Of a DNA stretch of 64,000 nucleotides, positions 37,787-47,032 are shown piece by piece. Numbering within the stretch: position 1 is the stretch's first letter; every line of letters begins with the position of its first letter. The position numbers and the translations under genes were made by a program. This DNA is from JAHQVI01 sp963727575 (GTDB lineage Bacteria; Pseudomonadota; Alphaproteobacteria; Rhizobiales; Rhodomicrobiaceae), in the NCBI GenBank assembly GCA_963727575.1, contig CAVSIA010000012.1:1-64000 (forward strand). Reading direction: 5' to 3'. The notes under the pieces were generated by a model. That model saw nothing but the letters and a program-made list of their open reading frames with translations, was not told the DNA's origin and made no database searches.

Positions 37787-39191
37787 TCAGTCGAACGTGC
37801 GGATGTCGACGAAGTGCCCGGCGACCGCCGCGGCGGCGGCCATGGCCGGCGAGACGAGATGCGTCCGGCCCTTGAAGCCCTGCCGGCCCTCGAAATTGCG
37901 GTTCGAGGTCGAAGCGCAGCGTTCCTCGGGCGACAGCTTGTCCGGGTTCATGCCGAGGCACATCGAGCAACCCGGCTCGCGCCATTCGAAGCCGGCCTCG
38001 ATGAAGATCTTGTCGAGCCCTTCTGCCTCCGCCTGCGCCTTGACCAGACCGGAACCGGGCACGACCATCGCGTTGACGCGCTTCGTGGACCTTCTTGCCG
38101 GCGACGCACCGCGGCGGCGGCGCGCAGATCCTCGATCCGGCCATTGGTGCACGACCCGAGGAACACACGATCGATGGAGATATCGGTCATCCTGGTCCCC
38201 GGCGTCAGGCCCATATAGTCGAGCGCGCGTTTCATCGCGGCGCGCTTGCCCTCGTCGGCGACCGCCTCCGGATCGGGGACGACGCCGGTCACCGCGACGA
38301 CGTTTTCCGGGCTCGTGCCCCAGGTCACGATCGGCGGCAGCTTGGCTGCGTCGAGCGGACTCGACGGTCGAACTTGGCGTCGGCATCGCTGTGCAGCGTC
38401 TCCCAATAGCGCATCGCCGCTTCCCATGCCGCGCCCTTCGGCGCGCGCGGGCGGCCCTTGATATAGTCGAAGGTCTTCTCGTCCGGCGCGATCAGTCCGG
38501 CGCGCGCGCCGCCCTCGATCGACATGTTGCAGACCGTCATCCGGCCTTCCATCGACAGTGCACGGATGGCCTCGCCGGCATATTCGATCACATGGCCGGT
38601 TCCGCCCGCCGTGCCGATCTCGCCGATGATCGCCAGGATGATGTCCTTCGCCGTCACGCCCTGCGGCAAGCGCGCCGTCGACCGTCACCCGCATGTTGCT
38701 GGGCCTTGTTCTGGATCAGCGTCTGCGTGGCGAGCACATGCTCGACCTCGGAGGTGCCGATGCCATGGGCGAGCGCACCGAAGGCGCCGTGCGTCGACGT
38801 GTGGCTGTCGCCGCACACGATCGTCATGCCGGGCAGCGTGAAGCCCTGCTCCGGACCGATCACATGGACGATGCCCTGGCGGATGTCGCTCTCATCGTAA
38901 TATTCGACGCCGAAATCGGCGGCGTTCTGCGCCAGCGTTTCGACCTGCAGCGCCGATTCCGGATCGTCGATGCCCTTCGAACGGTCCGTGGTCGGAACGT
39001 TGTGATCGACGACGGCGAGCGTCTTTTCCGGCGCGCGCACGCGTGCGGCCGGTCATGCGCAGGCCCTCGAAGGCCTGCGGGCTGGTCACTTCATGGACGA
39101 GATGGCGGTCGATATAAATCAGGCAAGTGCCGTCCGGCTGCTCGTCGACCAGATGATCGTCCCAGATTTTGTCGTACAGCGTCTTGCCCAT
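37787..39191 (-). CDS. leuC: 3-isopropylmalate dehydratase large subunit (six frameshift sites)
   Basis: Aconitase-family [4Fe-4S] enzyme isomerising isopropylmalate in leucine synthesis. It starts MGKTLYDKIWDDHLVDEQPD. DHNVPTTDR, CGDSHTSTHGAFGALAHGIG, FLGSCTNGRIEDLR and GCSMCLGMNPDKLSPEERC give the cluster cysteines. Extra bases are seen at about 39044, 38697, 38667, 38108 and 38088, with a two-base shift near 38357. Repaired length is about 466 residues, ending GHFVDIRTFD. Starts 10 bp after the inferred rplS stop. Confidence 0.92.
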
Positions 39192-39200
39192 CGTCGTGAC

Positions 39201-39873
39201 CTATTTGCTCTCTGTCGTCTGCCGTTTCTTCTTCGGCGGGAACTTCCGAAACCGTCGATTCCGCCATCAGATTGCGCGCCTGGCCAGCCCAGTCCTCGCG
39301 CTCGAAACGGCCGCGAAGGACGAGCTTGTCGTCGAGGAAAGCGATTTCGTCGTCGGTGAGGTTGGCGATCTGGGCGAAGGTGGTGATGCCGAGCTCGTTG
39401 AGCTTCTTGCCGTAGACGTCTTCGATGCCCTTGATCAGCTTGATGTCGTCGCCGGGACCTTTCGGCTTCTTGAACTTCAGGCCCTTTTCCTTGGCGGCCT
39501 GGGCCTTGGCGCGCGCGTCGGTGCGCTCCGGGATACGGGCGGCCTTGCCGCGCAGCCCGCGCAGATAATACAGCTTCGCCCGGCGGACCTTGCCGCGGCG
39601 CACCACCTCGACCGACTCGATCAGCGGCGAGTGGATCGGAAAGACGCGCTCGACGCCTTCGCCATACGAGATCTTGCGGACCGTGAAGCTTTCGTTGAGG
39701 CCGCCGCCGGAGCGTCCGATGCAGACCCCTTCATAGGCCTGAACGCGCTCGCGCGTGCCTTCGACGACCTTCACGTTGACCCGCACCGTGTCGCCGGGAC
39801 TGAAATCGGGGACTTTCCGCTTCGCCGTCAGCTCGGCAACGAAATTCTTTTCGAATTCCTCAATGACATTCAT
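39201..39873 (-). CDS. rplS: 50S ribosomal protein L19 with C-terminal helix-hairpin-helix-like extension
   Basis: L19 body: FSPGDTVRVNVKVVEGTRER, EGVCIGRSGGGLNESFTVRK, RRGKVRRAKLYYLRGLRGKA. After about residue 125 comes an extra domain, DDIKLIKGIEDVYGKKLNEL then GITTFAQIANLTDDEIAFLD and GRFEREDW, of the kind usually seen on alphaproteobacterial L21. The frame as written overlaps leuC by about 100 bp. Removing one base near 39219 instead ends the protein TTESK at the TAG of 39201-39203, a more natural boundary. Confidence 0.88.
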
Positions 39874-40107
39874 GGCTGTTGCCCTTTGCTTGGCCAGCTC
39901 GCCGGTCACACCGATTTCGCTGCGTTAGAGGTCTTGCGAGCGGAGCGATGTCCGCGCCGAAGCGGCCTCGGCGGCGCAGGAGCGCGCATTCTGGAGCCGG
40001 TCTATCGGAAGACTGGGGCTTTTGATAATCGATAATATCGCGCTTGTCGATGCCCTTGGCGGCACAGATCAACGCGTTGTGACAAAGCTTTGCTCCCGAT
40101 GCAAGGA

Positions 40108-40820
40108 TTAAGCATCCTCGCCCGCCGGACCGGAACTGGCGGCCGCGAGAAGATCGGGACGCCGCGTCCGGGTCAGTGCCTCCGACTGCGCCCGCCGCCA
40201 TGCCGCAATCCGCTTGTGATCGCCCGACAGCAGGATGTCGGGGATCGCCCGGCCCTCCCATTCGCGCGGGCGCGTATAGTGGGGATATTCGAGCAGGCCG
40301 TTCTCGAAGCTTTCCTCCGAAGCCGGACGCCGGCGCCCCCATCACGCCGGGCAGCAGCCGCACCGCCGCATCGATGATGACCATCGCCGCCAGCTCGCCG
40401 CCGGAGAGAATATAGTCGCCGATGGAGACCTCTTCCGCCCCGCGCGCATCGATCACGCGCTGGTCGATCCCCTCGAAGCGCCCGCAAAGCAGCGATGACG
40501 CCCGGCCCGGCGCTCAGCTCGCGGATGCGCGCCTGGGTCAGCGGGCGCCCGCGCGGCGAGGGATAGAGGAGCGGCAGACCGGGATGGCGCTCGCGGGCGC
40601 CGTCGATCGCGGCACCCAGGACATCGGCGCGCATCACCATTCCGGGACCGCCGCCCGCTGGCGTATCGTCCACGGAGCGGTGCTTGTCGGTCGCAAAGTC
40701 GCGGATGTCGAGCGTGTCGAGACCCCAGCGCCCACCGGCCAGCGCCTGCCCGGCAAGGCTTTGCCCGAGCGGTCCGGGAAACATGTCGGGAAAAATGGTG
40801 AGGACGCAGGCGGTCCACAT
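40108..40820 (-). CDS. trmD: tRNA (guanine-N1-)-methyltransferase (two frameshifts)
   Basis: Methylates G37 of tRNAs to prevent frameshifting, using a SPOUT fold. Seen: ACVLTIFPDMFPGPLGQSLA, DDTPAGGGPGMVMRADVLG, GRFEGIDQRV, EEVSIGDYILSGGELAAMV and SFENGLLEYPHYTRP. Single extra bases near 40490 and 40322 break the frame. The repaired C-terminus reads RRPDLLAAASSGPAGEDA, stopping at TAA 40108-40110. About 237 residues. Start MWTACVLTIF; a TTG/GTG-type upstream start is possible. Confidence 0.92.
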
Positions 40821-40828
40821 CGAAAGCC

Positions 40829-41320
40829 TCACAAAGCCAGCTTCATGCCTTCATGGCTGGCGACAAAACCGAGCGCGCGATAGAAGGCCTGGGCCTCGGC
40901 GCGGCGCTTGTCGGTCGAAAGCTGCACGAGAGCGCAGCCGCGCGCCCTGGCCAGCGAAATCGCGTGCGCCATCATCGCCTTGCCGATGCCGAGCCCGCGC
41001 ATGTCGCTGGCGACGCGCACACCCTCAACCGTCGCCCGCTCGCCGCCCTTATAGGTGAGGCCGGGGATGAAGGTGAGCTGGAAGCAGCCGACCACCTTGC
41101 CGTCCATCTCGGCGACGATCAGCGAATTGCGTGGATCGGCAGCGATAACGTCGAAGGCGGTCTTGTAGCCCTCCGGGACCGCGGCGTCGCCCGACAGGGC
41201 CATTTCCCGGTATTTCCCAAGCGGATCGTCGGCGAGCAGCGCCAGGATCGCGGGCAGATCGTCCCGCCGCGCCTCGCGGAAAGTGGCGGCGATGCTCGCG
41301 GGGTCCTCAGGACGGTTCAT
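40829..41320 (-). CDS. GNAT-family N-acetyltransferase
   Basis: 163 residues inside the rimM-trmD interval. Acetyl-CoA loop VASDMRGLGIGKAMMAHAI and C-terminal RAEAQAFYRALGF are typical. Start MNRPEDPAS overlaps the rimM stop by 14 bp and the stop lies 8 bp before trmD, so it is translated as part of this operon. Target unknown; presence in a translation-factor operon hints at a protein or RNA-linked substrate, but that is only inference. Confidence 0.85.
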   Translation of the reverse strand: MNRPEDPASIAATFREARRDDLPAILALLADDPLGKYREMALSGDAAVPEGYKTAFDVIAADPRNSLIVAEMDGKVVGCFQLTFIPGLTYKGGERATVEGVRVASDMRGLGIGKAMMAHAISLARARGCALVQLSTDKRRAEAQAFYRALGFVASHEGMKLAL

Positions 41321-41855
41321 CCACATCCTCCACATGGTCGACGATGACCCGGCCGCCCTTGATGTCGACGACCGGCACGCAGGCCTTGGTAAAGGCGACG
41401 AGCACGGTCCGCTCGCCCTCGGCCGGCCTGATCTCGAGAAGGTCGCCGGCGCCGAAATTCTGCACCGAGACCACCTCGCCCACCGCTTCGCCATCCGGTG
41501 AGACGGCGGCAAGGCCGATCAGATCGGTATAGTACCACTCGTCCTCGTCGGTTTCGGGCAGGCGCGCGCGCTCGACATGCAGATCGACACCGCGGAGCGC
41601 CTCCGCCGCCGTCCGGTCGGAAATGCCGGCGAGCGCGGCGGCGACCGCCATGCCCTTCATCGGGCGGAGCCGCTCGATGATGAAGCTGCGGCCCTTGCCG
41701 TCGACGAGCGCGCCATAGGCGGCGATGTCCTCGGGGATGCCGGTGAAGCTGTTGATCTTCACCTCGCCGCGAATGCCATGCGCACCGGCGATGCGGCCGA
41801 GCAGCACGAGCCGGTCGGCTTCGTCTTCCCGCTCACCGTCGCCATTGGCCGTCAT
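41307..41855 (-). CDS. rimM: ribosome maturation factor RimM
   Basis: Binds S19 and helps 16S rRNA 3'-domain processing. The N-terminal RimM domain has LVLLGRIAGAHGIRGEVKIN, and the PRC-barrel domain WYYTDLIGLAAVSPDGEAVG then NFGAGDLLEIRPAEGE and VPVVDIKGGRVIVD. 182 residues, intact. Downstream of rpsP in the usual order. Confidence 0.96.
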   Translation of the reverse strand: MTANGDGEREDEADRLVLLGRIAGAHGIRGEVKINSFTGIPEDIAAYGALVDGKGRSFIIERLRPMKGMAVAAALAGISDRTAAEALRGVDLHVERARLPETDEDEWYYTDLIGLAAVSPDGEAVGEVVSVQNFGAGDLLEIRPAEGERTVLVAFTKACVPVVDIKGGRVIVDHVEDVDEPS

Positions 41856-41936
41856 CCCGCCGCTCCGGACCGCGATCGCTTCATGCGCAGAGCGCCGATG
41901 GCGCGCGTGGCGAGCCGCTCGCGCCGACCGGTGCGA

Positions 41937-42308
41937 TTAAGCAGACGCTTCGGCACCACCGCTGGCGGCTTCCTCGGCCTTCTTCCGCTTTTCCTCGGCG
42001 CGCTCCACGGCCTTCTTGCCGGGCTCCGACTTCTTCGGGTTGTTCCGCGCCGGGCGCTTGGAAAGCCCCTTCTCGTCGAGGAAGCGCAGCACGCGGTCGG
42101 TCGGCTGCGCGCCGACGGAGAGCCAATGCTTGACGCGGGCCTCGTCGAGGATGACGCGCTCGGCGTGATCCTTCGGCAGGATCGGATTCCAGCTGCCGAT
42201 GCGCTCGATGAAGCGGCCATCACGCGGCGCCGTCGCCTCGGCAATCACGATCCGGTAGAACGGACGCTTCTTAGCGCCGCCGCGGGCGAGTCTGATTTTC
42301 AGTGGCAT
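41937..42308 (-). CDS. rpsP: 30S ribosomal protein S16
   Basis: Core MPLKIRLARGGAKKRPFYRI, GRFIERIGSWNPILPKDHAE and KHWLSVGAQPTDRVLRFLDE. A Lys/Glu/Ala-rich C-terminal tail (RAEEKRKKAEEAASGGAEA) extends the protein to 123 residues, usual for alphaproteobacteria. Followed by rimM 81 bp away. Confidence 0.96.
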   Translation of the reverse strand: MPLKIRLARGGAKKRPFYRIVIAEATAPRDGRFIERIGSWNPILPKDHAERVILDEARVKHWLSVGAQPTDRVLRFLDEKGLSKRPARNNPKKSEPGKKAVERAEEKRKKAEEAASGGAEASA

Positions 42309-42346
42309 GTGTCTTCTTCCTGTTTCAATCTAAAAACTTTGGTCTC

Positions 42347-42731
42347 GTCATCCCCGCGAAGGCGGGGATCCAGTACTCACGGCCTAGCGATCCCTGGGTA
42401 GAGGTCGACCCAATCGGGATTCCGTTCCTCGATCCATTTGATCTTCCACGCACGATTCCACTCTTTCATCTGCTTCTCGCGGAGGATCGCCGCCTCGATG
42501 CTCTCATGGGCCTCAAAATAGACCAGTCGATCCAAACCGTATGTCTTCGTAAATCCGTCCACCGCGCCGGACTTATGCTGGTGAATGCGGCCAATCAAAT
42601 CGCTCGTTACTCCGATGTATAGTGTCCCACCGATCCTGTTGGTCAGGATGTACATATATCCACTAGATCCCGCCACCGCGACACATCACATTTGCTCCCA
42701 CGTACTGGATCCCCGCCTTCGCGGGGATGAC
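42347..42731. mobile_element. GIY-YIG gene cassette with 30-bp perfect inverted-repeat ends
   Basis: The left end (42347-42376) and right end (42702-42731) are exact inverted copies of a 30-bp unit beginning GTCATCCCCGCGAAGGCGGG. Each end is itself palindromic, and together they enclose only the GIY-YIG gene. The same unit forms the gene-less doublet at 29140-29225. The cassette separates rpsP from the ffh-linked small gene within a housekeeping operon. Confidence 0.85.
42377..42676 (-). CDS. GIY-YIG domain nuclease-like protein
   Basis: 99 residues, nearly all GIY-YIG domain: MYILTNRIGGTLYIGVTSDL with the two signature strands, IGRIHQHKSGAVDGFTKTYG, and a C-terminal helix carrying the metal-binding Glu in ILREKQMKEWNRAWKIKWIE. 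GTG start. The position usually holding Arg after the YIG strand reads LIGRI, keeping one Arg. The gene exactly fills the space between the inverted repeats, so it may act on them. Confidence 0.88.
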   Translation of the reverse strand: MAGSSGYMYILTNRIGGTLYIGVTSDLIGRIHQHKSGAVDGFTKTYGLDRLVYFEAHESIEAAILREKQMKEWNRAWKIKWIEERNPDWVDLYPGIARP

Positions 42732-42754
42732 GAATCCGATCAGCTGTTATCGAT

Positions 42755-43069
42755 TCAGGACGGATCTACGCCCAGCTCGTTCAATCTCTCTTCGAGTTCG
42801 TCTTGCCTCATCGTCAACATTCGGTCGATGACTACCGAAAGATCGCCAAATAGCATGTGTCCTGGATTAGCAGAAATATCACGAAAACTTTGAACGATAT
42901 CGTCAACCTCGCAAACCCGATCATCTCCGAAATTCCATGAGACATGAGTATCTTCAAAATCTATCTGAAGACGCAGGCTGTCGATCCGAGATTTTTTTAA
43001 CGCTCGAACAACCAAAAGCTCCGTAGCCAAGTCTTGGATCGACGCTAAATCATTCAGATTAAGGCTCAC
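42755..43069 (-). CDS. small protein of unknown function, coupled to ffh
   Basis: 104 residues from a GTG that overlaps the ffh stop (GTGA), so it would be translationally coupled. The sequence is acidic and A/T-richer than its neighbours, with isoleucine and TTT/AAA codons. It contains LASIQDLATELLVVRALKKS, SLRLQIDFEDTHVSWNF and FGDLSVVIDRMLTMRQDELE. No family recognised. Atypical composition and position next to the GIY-YIG cassette suggest acquisition. Confidence 0.6.
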   Translation of the reverse strand: MSLNLNDLASIQDLATELLVVRALKKSRIDSLRLQIDFEDTHVSWNFGDDRVCEVDDIVQSFRDISANPGHMLFGDLSVVIDRMLTMRQDELEERLNELGVDPS

Positions 43070-44584
43070 TTCTTCTTCCCCGGCAGCCCAGGCAAACCGC
43101 CGAACCCGCCCGGAAACCCCTTCGGCAGGCCGCCGCCGAAGCCGCCCGGCATTCCGCCCATCCCCGGCGGCAGCTGCGGCATTCCGGCGGGCATCTTGCC
43201 GGACTTGGCGGCTTCGATCATTTCCGGCGTCGGCTCCGGGGGCATGCCGCCGCCAATGCCGAACATCTTGGCCAGACCGCCCTTGCCCTTGGAGACCTGC
43301 TTCATCATGTCGGCCATCTGAGCGGTGCATCTTCAGGAGCTTGTTGACCTCCTGCACGCTCGTCCCCGAGCCGGCCGCGATGCGCTTCTTGCGCGACGCC
43401 GCCAGGATCTTCGGACTACGCCGCTCCTTCGGCGTCATCGAGGAGATGATCGCCATCTGCTGCTTGAAGATGCTGTCGTCGAGATTGGCGTTGTCGAGCT
43501 GCTTCTTCATCTTGCCGATGCCGGGCAGCATGCCGAGGATCGAGGACATGCCGCCGAGCTTCTGCATCTGCTTGAGCTGACTGGAAAGGTCCTCCAGATC
43601 GAACTCGCCCTTCTGCATCTTGCGGGCGACTTTCTGCGCCTGCTCCGCATCGATGGTCTCCGCGGCCCTCTCGACGAGGCTGACGACGTCGCCCATGCCG
43701 AGGATGCGGCCGGCGACGCGCTCGGGATGGAACTCCTCCAGCGCGTCGATCTTCTCGCCGGTGCCGAGCAGCTTGATCGGCTTGCCGGTGACCGCGCGCA
43801 TGGACAGCGCCGCACCGCCGCGGCCGTCGCCGTCGATGCGGGTGAGAACAATACCGGAAACACCGATTCGTTCATTAAAGGTTCGCGCAAGGTTCACGGC
43901 ATCCTGGCCGGTCAGCGCGTCGGCGACGAGCAGCGTCTCATGCGGGCGCGCCGTGTTGCGCACCTCCTCCATCTCCGCCATCAGCGCTTCGTCGATATGG
44001 AGGCGGCCCGCGGTGTCGAGCATGACGACGTCGTAGCCGCCGAGGCGCCCGGCCTCCATCGAGCGGCGGGCGATCTGCTGCGGCGTCTGGCCGGCGACGA
44101 TCGGCAGCGTGTCGATGCCGGTCTGCTCGCCGAGGATCTTGAGCTGTTCCTGCGCGGCCGGCCGGCGCGTGTCGAGCGAGGCCATCAGCACGCGCTTCTT
44201 CTCGCGGTCGCGCAGCCGCACTGCGATCTTCGCGGTCGTCGTCGTCTTGCCCGAGCCCTGCAGGCCGACCATCATGATGGCGAAGGGCGAGGGCGCGTTG
44301 AGGTCGATCGGCTCGGCTTCCCTGCCCAGCGTCTCGATCAGCTCGTCATGGACGATCTTGACGACCATCTGGCCGGGCGTCACCGACTTGACGACCTCGT
44401 GGCCGACGGCTTTGGCGCGCACCCGGTCGGTAAAGGAGCGCACGACTTCCAGCGCAACGTCGGCCTCGATCAGCGCGCGGCGCACCTCGCGCATCGCCGT
44501 CGCCACGTCGTTCTCCGACAGCGCACCGCGGCCGGTGAGCTTGTCGAGAATGCCGGAAAGGCGATCGGATAACGTCTCGAACAT
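43066..44584 (-). CDS. ffh: signal recognition particle protein Ffh (one frameshift)
   Basis: GTPase that targets nascent inner-membrane proteins with 4.5S RNA. N-domain MFETLSDRLSGILDKLTGRG; G-domain VGLQGSGKTTTTAKIAVRLR, VMLDTAGRLHIDEAL and LTRIDGDGRGGAALSM. The Met-rich M-domain ends GMPQLPPGMGGMPGGFGGGL then PGLPGKKK. One extra base at about 43321 interrupts VNKLLKMHRQMADMMKQ. About 505 residues repaired. The frame is open 63 codons upstream of the chosen ATG, without conserved sequence. Confidence 0.95.
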
Positions 44585-44899
44585 ATCTGTCTCAATTCTC
44601 GCGTCAGCGTTTCGTTCGTCTACCAAAGTGTGACGCGACGCGCCGCGAAGCAATGGCCGGGGTCCCGGTTTTCCAAACGCAATCGGCATCCGCGGGCAAA
44701 TCCTCGCTGGCGGATGTTGTGCTCCCTGCCTCCCGGTCGCCGGCCCCAAGCCGCAACCATGTGCAAAGATCACTGAAAAGCTCGCGCTTTCAGATTGACC
44801 TTATCTCTACGCCGGATCCGGCAAAAACGTCAACCGCGCAATCGCGGCGCGGGCATATCCATCCCCACCGGCGGCGTCCGGATGTTGCCCGCCGAAGCC
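44585..44899. other. intergenic region upstream of ffh
   Basis: No gene or recognisable small RNA (in particular, no 4.5S RNA tetraloop region) was seen. It should hold the ffh operon promoter; no convincing -35/-10 pair was identified. Confidence 0.45.
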
Positions 44900-45463
44900 T
44901 CAAGCGCGCGGCTTCGACATCGTCACCGGGCCATAGGTCATGAACACCAGCGGTCCATCCGTCGGCCCGCGATAGGCGCCCTGGGCCTTGCTGAGCAGCG
45001 AAGCGAGCGCCGTGAAGCGCCAGCAATCCTCCTCGGGGCATTTCAGCTTCTGCGTCGTCAGCTCCTCGATCCGGTTCTCCTCGCCGTAGCGGCGAAGGCG
45101 TTCGGCATGCTGGCGCAGCGGCTCGGCAATCGAGGGATGATCCCAGGCCCACATCCAGCTTCCCTCGCGCGCATCATAGGTGCCGACGATCTGCACCGCG
45201 GCGCGGGCGGTGTTGCCGCCCTCATGGGTGAACGTGATCTGGCCGCGCGTCAGGTCGACGTCCCAGCGGCACTCGTCCAGGCGGTAAAGGTTGATCGCCG
45301 CCTGGGTTTTCAGCCTCAGGTCGTTCACCGCGCGCTCGGTCAGCGCCGCATAGCTCATTCCGGCCGTCGTCATCGCTTCCTCGAGGCTCTTTCGCAGTCG
45401 TCCGGGACGATGCCCGAGCGAGCCGGCAAAATTATGAAACCGCTTGGGGACCGTGCTTGCCAC
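44900..45463 (-). CDS. DUF6882-like protein of unknown function
   Basis: 187 residues from GTG at 45463, or 157 from the ATG at 45373 (MTTAGMSYAALTERAV), which has GAGGAAG upstream. The core RWDVDLTRGQITFTHEGG, AAVQIVGTYDAREGSWMWAW and DHPSIAEPLRQHAERLRRYG matches the general pattern of DUF6882 proteins as I recall them. It begins 10 bp after the efflux gene, so it is probably cotranscribed with it. Confidence 0.6.
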   Translation of the reverse strand: MASTVPKRFHNFAGSLGHRPGRLRKSLEEAMTTAGMSYAALTERAVNDLRLKTQAAINLYRLDECRWDVDLTRGQITFTHEGGNTARAAVQIVGTYDAREGSWMWAWDHPSIAEPLRQHAERLRRYGEENRIEELTTQKLKCPEEDCWRFTALASLLSKAQGAYRGPTDGPLVFMTYGPVTMSKPRA

Positions 45464-45472
45464 AACTCCTGG

Positions 45473-46727
45473 TCAATGGGAAGCGGGCGCTGCATGCTGT
45501 GGACGGGCGAGCCTGCCGCGCTCCACGATCAGCACCGCGATCAGCGAGCCGATGCCGAGCAGCGTGAAGCCGATGGCGAGGGGGCGAATGGTGCCGTCGA
45601 AGGACTGGCCGATGAGGAAGCCGAAAAACGCGCCGGTCGACGTCGTCAGAAAGCCGATGAACGAGGAGGCCGTCCCGGCGATCTGGCCGACCGGCTCCAT
45701 CGCCATGGCGTTGAAATTCGGCCCGATCAGCCCGAAGCAGAAGAAGGTTGCGGCGATGAACAGGCAGAAGACCGGGAGCGGCGGCTTTTCCGGATAGCCG
45801 GCCAGCGCCATGATCCCGCAGACGCAGACGAATGCGATCAGCGAGATATGCGACACGCGCCGCATGCCGACCGTCTCGACCAGCCTGCGCATTGGTCAGC
45901 GAGGCGAGCACCATGACCGAGGCAATGCCGCCGAACACCAGCGGGAAGGCCGAACCGAGCTTGTAGACGTCGACGAAGATCTGCTCGGCACTGCCGACAT
46001 AGGCCATCAATATGCCGAAGAAGCAGCCGAACCCGGCGGCGTAGCCCAGCGTCTGGCGGGTGGTGACGACGGCGCGCACGGCATAGCCGAGCCGCTCGAG
46101 CGACAGCGGCAGCCGCTTTTCCACCGGGTGCGTCTCCGGCAGGCGCAGCCTGGTCCAGGTGAGTGCGATGATCGATACGCCGACCAATCCGGCGAAGATC
46201 CACCGCCAGGGCCCGAACTGCACGACGCCCTGCCCGATCGCCGGCGCCAGGATCGGAATGACGATGAACACCATCATGACGAAGGACATCACCCGCGCCA
46301 TGCCGCGTCCGGCGAAACGGTCGCGCACGATGGCGATGGCGATGATCCGCGGGGCCGCGGCGCCGAAGCCCTGAAGCACACGCGCGGCGAACATGGTCGG
46401 CGCGCTGCCGGCCAGCGTGGCCAGGATCGATGCGACGGCGAACACCACCAGACCGATATAGAGCGGCCGCTTCCGCCCGAGACGATCCGAAAGCGGGCCG
46501 AAAAACACCTGGCCGACCGCAAATCCGACCAGATAGAAGGTGATGATGAGCTGGCGATCGTTGGCATCGGCAAGGTCGAGGCTCTCGCCCATCGCGCTGA
46601 GCGCCGGCAGCATGATGTCCACCGATAGCGCGGTCAGCGCCATCATCAGCGCGATCAGTCCGACGAACTCGGCGAAGGACGGCTCGGGGGCGGCAGGCGT
46701 GGTCGTGCTGGCGGGTTTTTGAAGCAT
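45473..46727 (-). CDS. Bcr/CflA-type MFS drug efflux transporter (one frameshift)
   Basis: Twelve-helix major facilitator. Features: LIALMMALTALSVDIMLPAL in helix 1, GQVFFGPLSDRLGRKRPLYI (MFS motif A) and ARVLQGFGAAAPRIIAIAIV in helix 4. A single extra base near 45888 breaks the frame after SLTNA; repaired, it continues RLVETVGMRRVSHISLIAFV to PQHAAPASH. About 417 residues. Divergent from map across a 305-bp gap. Confidence 0.88.
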
Positions 46728-47032
46728 GATGGTCTCTATAAAGCTTTAGCGGCGGCGCAATTCAAGGCGAACGGCGTCTGCGAGACGGGGGCGAAGGGTG
46801 GATTTGCCGCATCCCTGGTCGCTCAGACTTAAAAGAAGAGCTTGGCAAGCCCATTTAAATTTCCGATTTTTAAATTCTGGGTGCCACTCTTGCATCGATC
46901 CGGACGCGGCAGGCCGCCGATGTCCGATAAAATCGATGCGAAAGCGAAAAGCGAGTGCACCGGCGCTGAACGAAGGGAATGCGTCGGCGCGCGCGCAAGT
47001 TCCACTGCCGGCAGAAAGCGACACGAAGCACA
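46728..47032. other. divergent promoter region of MFS and map genes
   Basis: No gene is supported. An A/T-rich block near 46852-46880 (tttaaatttccgatttttaa) is the likely promoter area for one or both divergent genes. Confidence 0.45.

Noticed and set aside
44585..44773. N-terminal extension of Ffh
   Set aside because: The frame is open but the segment has no family similarity; Ffh proteins start at the MFETLSDRL-type sequence found at 44584.
44585..44899. 4.5S SRP RNA gene next to ffh
   Set aside because: The conserved apical-loop sequence of bacterial SRP RNA is absent.
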